This document shows positions 1 to 7,777 of a DNA stretch of 21,419 bases, one piece after another. Every line of letters starts with the position of its first letter. The first letter of the stretch is position 1. Both the position numbers and the translations under genes were made by a program. This stretch comes from CAIKZZ01 sp035604595. GTDB lineage: Bacteria; Pseudomonadota; Gammaproteobacteria; Steroidobacterales; Steroidobacteraceae. A model generated the notes under the pieces. It was given only the letters and a program-made list of their open reading frames with translations. It had not been told where the DNA came from and did not search any database. The stretch spans positions 1-21,419 of the forward strand of contig DATNIE010000022.1 in the NCBI GenBank assembly GCA_035604595.1. Reading direction: 5' to 3'.

Positions 1-83
1 GCCATCTTCGGGTTCCAGAAGCGGGTTTGGTGGCCAAAATGCACACCCGCTTCCAGCATCTGTCGCATGGACACGCTGGGCAT
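1..83 (-). CDS. rpsB: 30S ribosomal protein S2, N-terminal fragment
   Basis: Reading the minus strand from the ATG at 83 gives MPSVSMRQMLEAGVHFGHQT followed by RFWNPKMA, which is the highly conserved start of ribosomal protein S2 (the AGVHFGHQTRxWNPKM block). Only 27 codons lie in the window; the gene runs off the left edge. S2 is a late-assembling protein of the small subunit needed for S1 binding. A GGGAG Shine-Dalgarno (complement of 92-96) lies 8 bases before the ATG and supports this start. The gene is divergent from map, the usual gammaproteobacterial arrangement. Confidence 0.95.
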   Translation of the reverse strand, partial: MPSVSMRQMLEAGVHFGHQTRFWNPKM

Positions 84-91
84 CGCTTGAA

Positions 92-96
92 CTCCC
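92..96 (-). promoter_or_regulatory. Ribosome binding site of rpsB
   Basis: GGGAG on the minus strand, 8 bases upstream of the rpsB ATG at 83. A second purine run, GGAGG (complement of 106-110), lies too far upstream to be the primary site. Confidence 0.6.
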
Positions 97-207
97 GGGT
101 TGGTTCCTCCGCGCATCCCATGCGGAAACCGCTCGGGGGCCCTGCGAGGCTCGCAGGACAGGCCGACCGGCACCCGTCCGCACGTGACGATGCGCGTGTG
201 GATTTCG

Positions 208-236
208 TTGCCAAAAAACGCCGCGCTTTATACCAT
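208..236 (+). promoter_or_regulatory. Candidate map promoter
   Basis: TTGCCA (208-213, 5/6 to TTGACA), a 17-base spacer, then TACCAT (231-236, 4/6 to TATAAT). Predicted start of transcription is near 243, giving a leader of about 43 bases before the map ATG. It physically overlaps the candidate rpsB promoter on the other strand, so the two RNA polymerase sites would compete. Confidence 0.5.
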
Positions 237-255
237 GCTAGCCCCGTGCAAACAA
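227..255 (-). promoter_or_regulatory. Candidate rpsB promoter
   Basis: On the minus strand TTGTTT (complement of 250-255) is followed after 17 bases by TATAAA (complement of 227-232, 5/6 to TATAAT). Transcription would start near 220, leaving an rpsB leader of about 135 bases. A leader that long fits the known habit of S2 operons of carrying an autoregulatory 5' RNA, but no specific fold was identified here. The -10 is convincing and the -35 weak (3/6). Confidence 0.5.
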
Positions 256-286
256 CGGTTTAGCACGCTTCCCCCTCCCGGCTCGC

Positions 287-1102
287 ATGCTGCGCCCCTA
301 CGATCCTCAGACCGTGACCATCAAGACCCCCGCCGAGCAGGCCGCCATGCGCGTCGCCGGGCGCCTCGCTGCCGACCTCTTGGACATGATCGGTGAGTAC
401 GTGATCGCCGGCGTCACGACCGAGGAGCTCGACCGGCGCTGCCACGCCTACACCGTGGACGTGCAGCACGCGACCCCGGCCCCCCTCGGCTACAAGGGCT
501 TCCCGAAGTCGATCTGCACCTCGGTGAACCACGTCGTCTGCCACGGGATCCCGGGCGACAAGCGCCTGAAGACCGGCGACATCCTCAACATCGACGTGAC
601 CGACATCAAGGACGGCTGGCACGGCGATTCGAGCCGCATGTTCCTCGTCGGGACTCCCTCGGTCCAGGCACGGCGCCTGGTCGAGACCTGCCACACGGCG
701 ATGTGGATCGGCATCGACCTCGTGCGCCCCGGCACGCGCCTCGGCGACATCGGGCATGCGATCCAGACCTTTGTTGAGGGCCAGGGGTTCTCGGTGGTCC
801 GCGAATACTGCGGTCACGGGATCGGCCGGGTGTTCCACGAGGACCCGCAGGTGCTGCACTACGGGGAGGCGGGAACCGGGCTCACGCTCGCCGAGGGCAT
901 GACGTTCACGGTGGAGCCCATGATCAACGCGGGCGCCCGCCACGTGCGCCTGCTGCCCGACGGCTGGACGGTCGTCACCAAGGACCACAGCCTGTCGGCC
1001 CAGTGGGAGCACACGGTGCTGGTGACCGCGACCGGCCACGAGGTGCTGACACTCGGCCGCGCCGACCGCGAGCGGCTGTCCGTGCCAGGCGCCGCCGCGT
1101 AG
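287..1102 (+). CDS. map: Type I methionine aminopeptidase
   Basis: Removes the initiator methionine from nascent cytosolic proteins; two divalent metals sit in a pita-bread fold. The 271-residue product aligns along its whole length with E. coli Map (264 aa). All five metal ligands are visible: D103 in NIDVT, D114 in WHGD, H177 in CGHGIGR, E210 in FTVEPM and E241 in QWEHT, plus the substrate-side H86 in VVCHGIP. No clear Shine-Dalgarno precedes the ATG at 287. An in-frame GTG at 314 would begin closer to the usual family start, so the first nine residues are uncertain. The stop is one base before the glnD start, implying co-transcription and coupled translation with glnD. Confidence 0.96.
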   Translation: MLRPYDPQTVTIKTPAEQAAMRVAGRLAADLLDMIGEYVIAGVTTEELDRRCHAYTVDVQHATPAPLGYKGFPKSICTSVNHVVCHGIPGDKRLKTGDILNIDVTDIKDGWHGDSSRMFLVGTPSVQARRLVETCHTAMWIGIDLVRPGTRLGDIGHAIQTFVEGQGFSVVREYCGHGIGRVFHEDPQVLHYGEAGTGLTLAEGMTFTVEPMINAGARHVRLLPDGWTVVTKDHSLSAQWEHTVLVTATGHEVLTLGRADRERLSVPGAAA

Positions 1103-1103
1103 G

Positions 1104-3821
1104 GTGCCGGTGGACATTCAGCCGGTCCCGTACGACACCGACGACGCCCCCGCCGCGCCCGCACCGCCCACGTGGACCCTGCTCGCCCGCCTCGCCGAGC
1201 GCTTGGAGGCGATCACGCTCAAGGTCCCGGCCGAGGCGATCGCAGGTTTCAGGCGCGTGCTCGAGGAGGCCGACACCGCGCTCAAGGCGCGGTTCATGGA
1301 GGACGAGCCGGTCGAACTCCTGGTTCGCGACCGCGCCAGGGTCGTCGACCTCGTCCTGACGCGCGCCTGGGCGCTGCACGCGGCCGGCCACGCGGGCGAT
1401 CTGGCGCTGATCGCGGTCGGCGGCTACGGGCGCGGGGAGCTGCATCCGTGCTCGGACATCGACGTGATGGTGCTCTTGCCGAAATCCGAGTCCACACCCT
1501 GGCAGGCGGGTCTCGAGCGTTTCCTGACATTTCTGTGGGACATCGGCCTCGAGGTCGGCCACAGCGTCCGCACGATTGATGATTGCCAGCAGGAGAGCCT
1601 CGCCGACATCAGCGTCGCGACGACGCTGCTCGAGGCGCGCCTGCTCAGCGGGCCCGAGGCGCTGTATGGCGCGATGCGCAAGGCGCTCGCGCCCGACGTC
1701 ATCTGGAGCGCCGCCGAGTTCTACGAGGCCAAGGTCCGCGAGCAGCAGGCGCGGCACCTGCGGTTCCACGACACGGCCTACAACCTCGAGCCCAACGTCA
1801 AGGCGAGTCCGGGCGGGCTCAGGGACATCCAGACGATCGCCTGGGTCGCGAAGCGGCACTTCGGGGCTGAGACGCTCGATGAACTCGTCGACCACGGGTT
1901 TCTGACGCGCAATGAGCTCAGAAAGCTCAAGGCCGCGCAGGCGCTCTTGTGGAAGATCCGCTTCGCGCTGCACGTGCTGACCGGCCGGCGCGAGGACCGC
2001 CTGCTGTTCGACCACCAGATCCGCCTCGCGCGGCAGTTCGGCTACGAGGATGCGACCTACACGCTCGCCGTCGAGCAGTTCATGCAGCGCTACTACCGCA
2101 CGGTGATGGACATCTCGCTGCTGAACGAGATGCTGCTGCAGCTCTTTAGCGAGGCGATTTTGAATCCCGCGCCGGTGCAGCCCGAGCCGCTGAACCCGCG
2201 CTTCCAGGTGCGCAACGAGTACCTCGAGATCGTCAATGACGAGGTGTTCCTGCGTTCGCCGTCCGCGATCCTCGAGATGTTCCAGGTCCTGCAGCAGAAC
2301 CCCGGCCTCAAGGGCGTGCGCGCCGCGACGATCCGGAGCCTGCAGCGCCACCTGTGGCTGATCGACGAGGAGTTCCGCCAGAACCCGCGCCATCACCGGC
2401 TGTTCCTCGAGATCCTGCGCGAGCCGGAGGGAGTGTCCCGGGGCTTTCGGCGCATGAACCTGTACGGAGTGCTCGGCCGCTACATCCCGGCCTTCGGCCG
2501 GATCGTCGGCCGGATGCAGTACGACCTGTTCCACGCCTACACGGTCGATGCGCACACGCTGTTCGTGGTCCGCAACCTCAGGCGCTTCGCGCTGCCGCGC
2601 TTCGAGCACGAGTTTCCGAAGATGTCGGCGCTGTTTAAGACCCTGCCGCGCCCCGAGCTCGCCTACCTCGCCGCGATCTTCCACGACATCGCCAAGGGCC
2701 GCGGGGGTGATCATTCCGAGCTCGGCGCTGTCGATGCCGAGGCGTTCTGCCTCGAGCAGGGACTGTCGCGGTACGATGCGCGCCTGGTGGCCTGGCTCGT
2801 GCGCCACCATCTGCTGCTGTCGATCACCGCGCAGAAGAAGGACATCACCGACCCGGAGGTCGTCAACGAGTTTGCGCGCAGGGTCGGCGATCACACCCAC
2901 CTCGACTACCTGTACGTGCTCACCGTGGCCGACGTGCGCGGTACTAACCCCAAGCTCTGGAACACCTGGAAGTCCTCGCTGTTCGAGGAGTTCTACGAGC
3001 GCACCGGCCGCGCGCTCCGGCGCGGCGTCGAGAGCCCCATCGACCAGGACGAGCTGATCGCCGAGACGCAGGCCGAGGCCCGCGAGATCCTGCGCCGCGA
3101 CTCGGTCGCGGAATCCGACGTCGAGCGCGTGTGGAAGACGCTGACCGGCGCCTACTTCCTGCGCCACACGGCCGAGGAGATCGCCTGGCACACCGGGCTG
3201 CTCGCCGAGCGCGATCCGTTCGAGGAGGAGCCGCTGGTGGCGGTGCGCCAGGAGACCGGCCGCGGCGGGACGGCGATCTTCAGCTACACCTTGAGGCGCC
3301 ACCACAGCTTCGCGCGCGCGACCGCCGTGCTCGACCAGATGGGGCTGACGATTCTCGATGCGCGGATCACGCCGACCGCGAACGGCTTCTCGGTCGAGAC
3401 CTACCTCGTGCTCGAGGACACGGGCGGAGCGATCATCGACCGCGCGCGGATCCACGAGATCGAGCAGGGGTTGTGGCGCAGCCTGCGCGAGGACGCGACG
3501 TCCTCGTTCACCGTCACCCGCCGCGCACCGCGTCAGGTGCGGATGTTCATGACCCCGACCCAGATCGCCTTCGCCGACGATGAGCGCAACCACCGCACGG
3601 TCCTCGAGCTCGTCGCCTCGGACCGTCCGGGACTGCTGTCGGAGGTCGGCAAGGTGTTCATCCGCGAGCGCATCGCGCTGCACGGCGCGCGGATCGTGAC
3701 GGTGGGTGAGCGCGCCGAGGATGTGTTCTACATCGCCGACGCCGACGACCGGCCGCTCGATGCGGCGGCCCGCGCCCGGGTCGAGGCGGCGCTCATCGGC
3801 GCGCTCGACCGCCGCGCGTGA
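1104..3821 (+). CDS. glnD: Bifunctional PII uridylyltransferase/uridylyl-removing enzyme
   Basis: Nitrogen sensor that uridylylates PII (GlnB/GlnK) when glutamine is low and removes UMP when it is high, thereby controlling glutamine synthetase adenylylation and NtrB/NtrC. The GTG-started product has 905 residues, close to E. coli GlnD (890). Domain order is visible: nucleotidyltransferase motif GGYGRGELHPCSDID at 106-120 with metal-binding D118 and D120; GlnD helical/PII-UT region; HD domain with H527-D528 in IFHDIAKGRGGDH; and two C-terminal ACT domains at roughly 716-800 and 831-905 that bind glutamine. All expected catalytic residues are present, so both activities should be intact. It starts two bases after the map stop and is followed after 148 bases by dapD, the same order as in E. 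coli. Confidence 0.97.
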   Translation: MPVDIQPVPYDTDDAPAAPAPPTWTLLARLAERLEAITLKVPAEAIAGFRRVLEEADTALKARFMEDEPVELLVRDRARVVDLVLTRAWALHAAGHAGDLALIAVGGYGRGELHPCSDIDVMVLLPKSESTPWQAGLERFLTFLWDIGLEVGHSVRTIDDCQQESLADISVATTLLEARLLSGPEALYGAMRKALAPDVIWSAAEFYEAKVREQQARHLRFHDTAYNLEPNVKASPGGLRDIQTIAWVAKRHFGAETLDELVDHGFLTRNELRKLKAAQALLWKIRFALHVLTGRREDRLLFDHQIRLARQFGYEDATYTLAVEQFMQRYYRTVMDISLLNEMLLQLFSEAILNPAPVQPEPLNPRFQVRNEYLEIVNDEVFLRSPSAILEMFQVLQQNPGLKGVRAATIRSLQRHLWLIDEEFRQNPRHHRLFLEILREPEGVSRGFRRMNLYGVLGRYIPAFGRIVGRMQYDLFHAYTVDAHTLFVVRNLRRFALPRFEHEFPKMSALFKTLPRPELAYLAAIFHDIAKGRGGDHSELGAVDAEAFCLEQGLSRYDARLVAWLVRHHLLLSITAQKKDITDPEVVNEFARRVGDHTHLDYLYVLTVADVRGTNPKLWNTWKSSLFEEFYERTGRALRRGVESPIDQDELIAETQAEAREILRRDSVAESDVERVWKTLTGAYFLRHTAEEIAWHTGLLAERDPFEEEPLVAVRQETGRGGTAIFSYTLRRHHSFARATAVLDQMGLTILDARITPTANGFSVETYLVLEDTGGAIIDRARIHEIEQGLWRSLREDATSSFTVTRRAPRQVRMFMTPTQIAFADDERNHRTVLELVASDRPGLLSEVGKVFIRERIALHGARIVTVGERAEDVFYIADADDRPLDAAARARVEAALIGALDRRA

Positions 3822-3969
3822 GGGCGCCGCGCCGCATGCATGCCGCTCCAGCTCGCCTCCAGCCGTACCCGCCCGGGCGCCGCGCGTCCCCGCCCGCAGG
3901 CGCATCGCCGCCTCTCCCCGGGTGCCGCGAGGCTGCACGGCGCATCCGTCACGTCCTCGTGAGCCTCCA
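3822..3969. other. glnD-dapD intergenic spacer
   Basis: 148 very C/G-rich bases. The only structure I see is a 10-bp palindrome GCATGCATGC at 3834-3843. An open frame covers it in phase with dapD, but its Arg/Pro/Ser-rich translation overlaps the end of glnD and looks non-coding. No promoter or terminator could be supported. Confidence 0.5.
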
Positions 3970-4791
3970 ATGACCGACGCGCTCCGAGCGCTGATCGAGA
4001 CCCACTGGGAGCGGCGCAACGAACTCGCGCCCGCGAGCACGCCGCCCGAGCTCGCAGAGGCGCTCGAGGAGGCCATCGAGCTCTTAGACTCCGGCCGCGC
4101 GCGCGTTGCCGAGCCGACGCCCGCCGGCTGGACCGTCAACCAGTGGCTCAAGAAAGCGGTGCTGCTCTATTTCCGGACCCACGACAACGCGGTGCTCGAG
4201 GCCGGCTACACGCGGTTCTTCGACCGGGTGCCGCTCAAGTACGCGGGGTTGAGCGAGGCGGCGCTTCGCGCCGGCGGCACCCGGGTCGTGCCGCCGGCGG
4301 TCGCGCGGCGTGGCGCCTACATCGCGCCCGGCGTGGTCCTGATGCCGAGTTACGTCAACATCGGCGCCTACGTCGACTCCGGGACCATGGTCGACACCTG
4401 GGCGACAGTCGGCTCGTGCGCCCAGATCGGGCGCAACGTCCACCTCTCGGGCGGCGTCGGGATCGGCGGGGTGCTCGAGCCGGTGCAGGCGAGCCCGACG
4501 ATCATCGAGGACGACTGTTTCATCGGCGCACGCTCGGAGATCGTCGAGGGCGTCATCGTCGAGCAGGGTGCCGTGATCTCGATGGGCGTCTATCTCGGCG
4601 CCAGCACCAAGATCTACGATCGGCAGACCGGGAAGGTGCACTTCGGGCGCGTGCCGAGCGGCGCGGTCGTCGTGCCCGGCAACCTGCCGTCGGCAGACGG
4701 CAAGTACTCGCTCTACTGCGCAGTCATCGTCAAGCGGGTGGACGCGCAGACGCGCGCCAAGACCTCGCTCAACGACCTGCTGCGCGAGTGA
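3970..4791 (+). CDS. dapD: 2,3,4,5-tetrahydropyridine-2,6-dicarboxylate N-succinyltransferase
   Basis: Transfers succinyl from succinyl-CoA to tetrahydrodipicolinate, the first committed step of the succinylase branch toward meso-diaminopimelate and lysine. The ATG at 3970 gives 273 residues beginning MTDALRALIETHW; E. coli DapD has 274. The C-terminal half shows the hexapeptide-repeat left-handed beta-helix (for example YVNIGAYVDSGTMVDTWATV and the HLSGGVGIGGVLEP segment that belongs to the active site at the trimer interface). The frame stays open upstream to 3706, but that extension overlaps glnD and is low-complexity Arg/Pro, so the internal ATG is preferred. Its partner dapE lies about 4.7 kb downstream, separated by the pst genes. 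Confidence 0.96.
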   Translation: MTDALRALIETHWERRNELAPASTPPELAEALEEAIELLDSGRARVAEPTPAGWTVNQWLKKAVLLYFRTHDNAVLEAGYTRFFDRVPLKYAGLSEAALRAGGTRVVPPAVARRGAYIAPGVVLMPSYVNIGAYVDSGTMVDTWATVGSCAQIGRNVHLSGGVGIGGVLEPVQASPTIIEDDCFIGARSEIVEGVIVEQGAVISMGVYLGASTKIYDRQTGKVHFGRVPSGAVVVPGNLPSADGKYSLYCAVIVKRVDAQTRAKTSLNDLLRE

Positions 4792-4795
4792 GCCG

Positions 4796-4809
4796 CGCCG
4801 CCGGCGGCG
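4796..4809. terminator. Possible weak hairpin between dapD and phoU
   Basis: CGCCGCCGGCGGCG is a perfect palindrome located between the convergent stops of dapD (4791) and phoU (4828). It could form a 5-bp GC stem with a 4-base loop in either transcript. No T-run follows on either side, so intrinsic termination is doubtful. Confidence 0.25.
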
Positions 4810-4827
4810 GTTAGCAGCCCCGGCCGT

Positions 4828-5553
4828 TCAACCGGGCGTCGGGGCGTCGGATGCGCTGTGGGCCGGGACTGGCGCCGGCGGCTCTACAATGATCTCTTCG
4901 CGGCGCGCGAGGCGCGGCACGGCGGCGGCGATGTTGCGCGCGTGATCGCCGACGCGCTCGAGGGCCTTCAGCAGGAACACGGTCTGGATCGTGCTGTGCA
5001 GGTAGCGCGGATCCTCCATCACGTAGGTCACCAGCTCGCGCAGCGCCAGCTGGAACTCGGCGTCGAGATCGGCATCGCGCCGCGCGACCGCGGCCGCGCC
5101 CTCGACATCCACCCGGTCGAAGCAGTCGAGGGCGTCGCGGACCATCGAGAGGGCGACCCGCGACATCTTGCGGACGTCGTTGTACAACTGGCGGAATGGC
5201 GTGCTCTCCCCGCCCGCATGCAGCTCGATCGCGAGCCGCGCAATTTTTCGGGCAGCGTTGCCGACCCGCTCGAGATCGGTCGCGACGCGTCCGACGGTCA
5301 TGATCGCGCGCAGGTCGGAGGCGACCGGCTGGCGGCGCGCGATGAGTCCCACGATCTCCTCGTCGATCGCCCGGCCGTAGGCCGTGACCTCGGCATTGCG
5401 GGCGACGATTTCGCGCGCGCCGTCATCGTCGCCGCGAACCAGAGCCTGCACCGCGCGCTGCACCTGGTCGATCGCGAGCCCGCCCATGCCGAGCACCCGC
5501 ATCCTGAGGTTCAGGATGTCGCCGTCGTAGGTCCGAACGATATGTCCTTCCAC
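4828..5553 (-). CDS. phoU: Phosphate signalling protein PhoU (pst operon copy)
   Basis: Negative regulator linking the PstSCAB transporter to the PhoR/PhoB two-component system. The chosen GTG at 5553 follows a purine-rich AGGACGGG-type site and yields 241 residues, the same length as E. coli PhoU; the frame extends further upstream, but only through pstB in the wrong phase. The product shows the two PhoU three-helix repeats with ERVG motifs at E96 (DLERVGNAA) and E200 (ALERVGDHA). In the first repeat the usual Asp of the E/DxxxD metal motif is Asn (N99), while the second repeat keeps D203. The tail after about residue 218 is Pro/Ala-rich. It follows pstB by 14 bases and so closes the pst operon. 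Confidence 0.93.
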   Translation of the reverse strand: MEGHIVRTYDGDILNLRMRVLGMGGLAIDQVQRAVQALVRGDDDGAREIVARNAEVTAYGRAIDEEIVGLIARRQPVASDLRAIMTVGRVATDLERVGNAARKIARLAIELHAGGESTPFRQLYNDVRKMSRVALSMVRDALDCFDRVDVEGAAAVARRDADLDAEFQLALRELVTYVMEDPRYLHSTIQTVFLLKALERVGDHARNIAAAVPRLARREEIIVEPPAPVPAHSASDAPTPG

Positions 5554-5567
5554 GTGCGTTCCCGTCC

Positions 5568-6458
5568 TCAGCCGAAGCGGCCGGTAATGTAGTCCTCGGT
5601 CAGCTTGTGGCGCGGATTCGTGAAGATCTGGTCGGTCGCGCCGACCTCGATCAGGTCGCCGAGGTGAAAATACGCGGTGCGCTGCGACACGCGCGCGGCC
5701 TGCTGCATGTTGTGGGTGACGATGACGATCGCGTAACCCTGGCGTAGCTCGTCGATCAGGTCCTCGATCCGCGCGGTCGCGATCGGATCGAGCGCCGAGC
5801 ACGGCTCATCCATCAGGATCACTTCCGGGTCGACCGCGATCGCCCGCGCGATGCACAACCGCTGCTGCTGGCCGCCCGACAGGCTGGTGCCGGGATTGTC
5901 GAGGCGGTCCTTGACCTCATCCCACAGCCCCGCCTTGTGGAGCGAGGTCTGCACGATCTCGTCGAGATCGGCGCGATTGGCCGCGAGCCCGTGGATCCGC
6001 GGCCCGTAGGCGATGTTCTCGTAGATCGACTTCGGAAACGGGTTCGGTTTCTGGAATACCATGCCGACCCGCGCCCGCAGCTGCACCGCGTCCTGGCGCT
6101 TGTCGTAGATGTCCTCGCCATCGAGCGTGATGCTGCCGGTGACCCGCGCGATATCGATCGTGTCGTTCATCCGGTTGAGGCATCTGAGGAACGTCGACTT
6201 GCCGCAGCCGGACGGACCGATGAAGGCGATCACCGCGTTACGCCCGATGTCGATGCTGACGTCCCGGATCGCGTGCTTGTCGCCGTAGTACACATTCACC
6301 GCGCGGGCCGTCATCACGGGGTTGGCGACCGTGACCTGGCCGATGGTGTGGGTCTCGATCTTCTCGCCCGGCTGTGACTGGTCCGCCGCGGCCGACACGC
6401 TCGCCCGCGGCACGCTGGTCCTCAGGTTCTCGCCGGTTACTGCCATCTCTGTCGCCAT
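5568..6458 (-). CDS. pstB: Phosphate ABC transporter ATP-binding protein
   Basis: ATPase of the high-affinity phosphate importer. The 296-residue product has Walker A GPSGCGKST at 81-89, Q-loop Q136 in VFQKPNPFP, signature LSGGQ at 193-197, Walker B VILMDEP at 213-219 and the H-loop histidine H249. The QKPNPFPKSI and DEPCSALDP sequences are typical of PstB. It has about 48 extra N-terminal residues before the conserved TARAVNVYYG start (E. coli PstB is 257 aa). The ATG at 6458 is supported by a GAGGT site eight bases upstream, so the extension is probably real; M49 is the alternative. It begins 17 bases after the pstA stop. Confidence 0.96.
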   Translation of the reverse strand: MATEMAVTGENLRTSVPRASVSAAADQSQPGEKIETHTIGQVTVANPVMTARAVNVYYGDKHAIRDVSIDIGRNAVIAFIGPSGCGKSTFLRCLNRMNDTIDIARVTGSITLDGEDIYDKRQDAVQLRARVGMVFQKPNPFPKSIYENIAYGPRIHGLAANRADLDEIVQTSLHKAGLWDEVKDRLDNPGTSLSGGQQQRLCIARAIAVDPEVILMDEPCSALDPIATARIEDLIDELRQGYAIVIVTHNMQQAARVSQRTAYFHLGDLIEVGATDQIFTNPRHKLTEDYITGRFG

Positions 6459-6475
6459 CGGTCGTTACCTCGACG

Positions 6476-7777
6476 CTACCAGCGCCGCTCGAAGCGGCTG
6501 CGCAGGACCACCGCGGCCGCGTTCATGATCAGCAGGAAGGCCAGCAATACGATGATCGCGCCCGAGGTACGCTCGATGAACGCGCGTTCCGGGCTGCTGG
6601 CCCACAGATAGACCTGCACCGGCAGCACGGTCGCCGGATCGGAGAAGGTTTTCGGCACGTCGGCGATGAACGCCACCATGCCGATCATCAGCAGCGGCGC
6701 GCTCTCGCCGAGCGCCCGCGCCATGCCGATGATGGCGCCGGTGAGCATCCCCGGGACCGCGAGCGGCAGCACGTGGTGGAGCACCGTCTGCACGGGCGAG
6801 GCTCCCATGCCGAAGGCCGCCTCGCGGATCGACGGCGGTACCGCCTTCAGCGCCGCACGGCTCGCGATGATGATCGTCGGCAGTGTCATCAGCGTCAGCA
6901 CGAGGCCGCCGACCAGCGGCGCCGAGCGCGGCAGGCCGAAGAACTCGATGAACATCGCAAGTCCCAGCAGCCCGAACACGATCGACGGCACGGCCGCGAG
7001 GTTGTTGATGTTGACCTCGATGACGTCGGTCAGGCGGTTGCGCGGTGCGAACTCCTCGAGGTACACGGCCGCCGCGACACCGATCGGAAACGACAGCAGC
7101 AGCGTCACGAGCAGCGTGAACAGCGACCCCATGACCGCGCCGCGCACGCCCGCCTGCTCGGGCTCGCGCGAGTCACCGTGGGTGAAGAAGCCGATGTTGA
7201 AGCGCTTCTCGATCCGATGCTCCGCGCCGAGCGCGTCGATCCAGCCCACCTCGCGGTCATTGAGCGCGCGGTCGGCCTCGGGGAGCTTGCGGTCCACCTT
7301 GCCCTTGACCAGCATGTCGACTTTGTCGCGGGCCAGCAGCCACAGGCTCTCCTGCGTGCCGATCCGCGCCGGATCCGCCAGCACCCGTTCGCGCACGGTC
7401 GTCTCCGCGGCCCCGCTCAGGATGCCGTACAGCTGCCGGAGCTCGGCGCGGTCGGTGACCTCGGGAAACCTCGCGCGCAGCGCCGCGTGCAGCACGCCCT
7501 CGTAGTTGCCGGCGGCGAGATCGGCCGGGGCGCGCGCGCCGGTCGGGTCGATCTCGCCGGCAAGGTAGGTCACATCGAGCCGGATATAGGTCTGCTCGAA
7601 GGCGGTGTAGCCGTTGGCGATGATCGTCGTGAACAGCACCACGACGAACAGGATCCCGACGCCGACCGCAGCGATGCCGTAGGCCTGGAACCGGCGCTCT
7701 GCGCGATAGCGCCGCTTGAGCCCGGCCGCGACCTTCTGCCGCACCCCGCGCGCCGGCGTTGCGTCGGACTTACTCAT
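6476..7777 (-). CDS. pstA: Phosphate ABC transporter permease PstA, long form
   Basis: Inner-membrane permease of the Pst importer. From the ATG at 7777 the product has 433 residues, well above the roughly 296 of E. coli PstA. One membrane segment lies at about 33-55, then a soluble, probably periplasmic, insert to about 210, then five hydrophobic segments between about 213 and 425. The binding-protein-dependent permease EAA loop is EAAFGMGASPVQTVLHHVLP at 319-338. The N-terminal insert matches the long PstA form (DUF3333-type) as I recall it. The ATG overlaps the pstC stop by eight bases (ATGAGTAA), indicating translational coupling. A longer in-frame reading upstream runs antisense-like through pstC and is rejected. 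Confidence 0.95.
   Translation of the reverse strand: MSKSDATPARGVRQKVAAGLKRRYRAERRFQAYGIAAVGVGILFVVVLFTTIIANGYTAFEQTYIRLDVTYLAGEIDPTGARAPADLAAGNYEGVLHAALRARFPEVTDRAELRQLYGILSGAAETTVRERVLADPARIGTQESLWLLARDKVDMLVKGKVDRKLPEADRALNDREVGWIDALGAEHRIEKRFNIGFFTHGDSREPEQAGVRGAVMGSLFTLLVTLLLSFPIGVAAAVYLEEFAPRNRLTDVIEVNINNLAAVPSIVFGLLGLAMFIEFFGLPRSAPLVGGLVLTLMTLPTIIIASRAALKAVPPSIREAAFGMGASPVQTVLHHVLPLAVPGMLTGAIIGMARALGESAPLLMIGMVAFIADVPKTFSDPATVLPVQVYLWASSPERAFIERTSGAIIVLLAFLLIMNAAAVVLRSRFERRW

Noticed and set aside
3834..3843. GCATGCATGC palindrome after glnD
   Set aside because: Short, made of simple repeats, no stem-loop spacing and no association with a promoter.
3706..3969. Upstream extension of the dapD frame
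   Set aside because: It overlaps the glnD end, is Arg/Pro/Ser-rich, and would make DapD 88 residues longer than the family.
975..4151. A 1058-codon open frame on the minus strand opposite glnD
   Set aside because: It is the antisense shadow of glnD in GC-rich DNA. The translation is low-complexity Arg/Ala/Leu/Glu with no family, while glnD on the other strand carries every expected motif.
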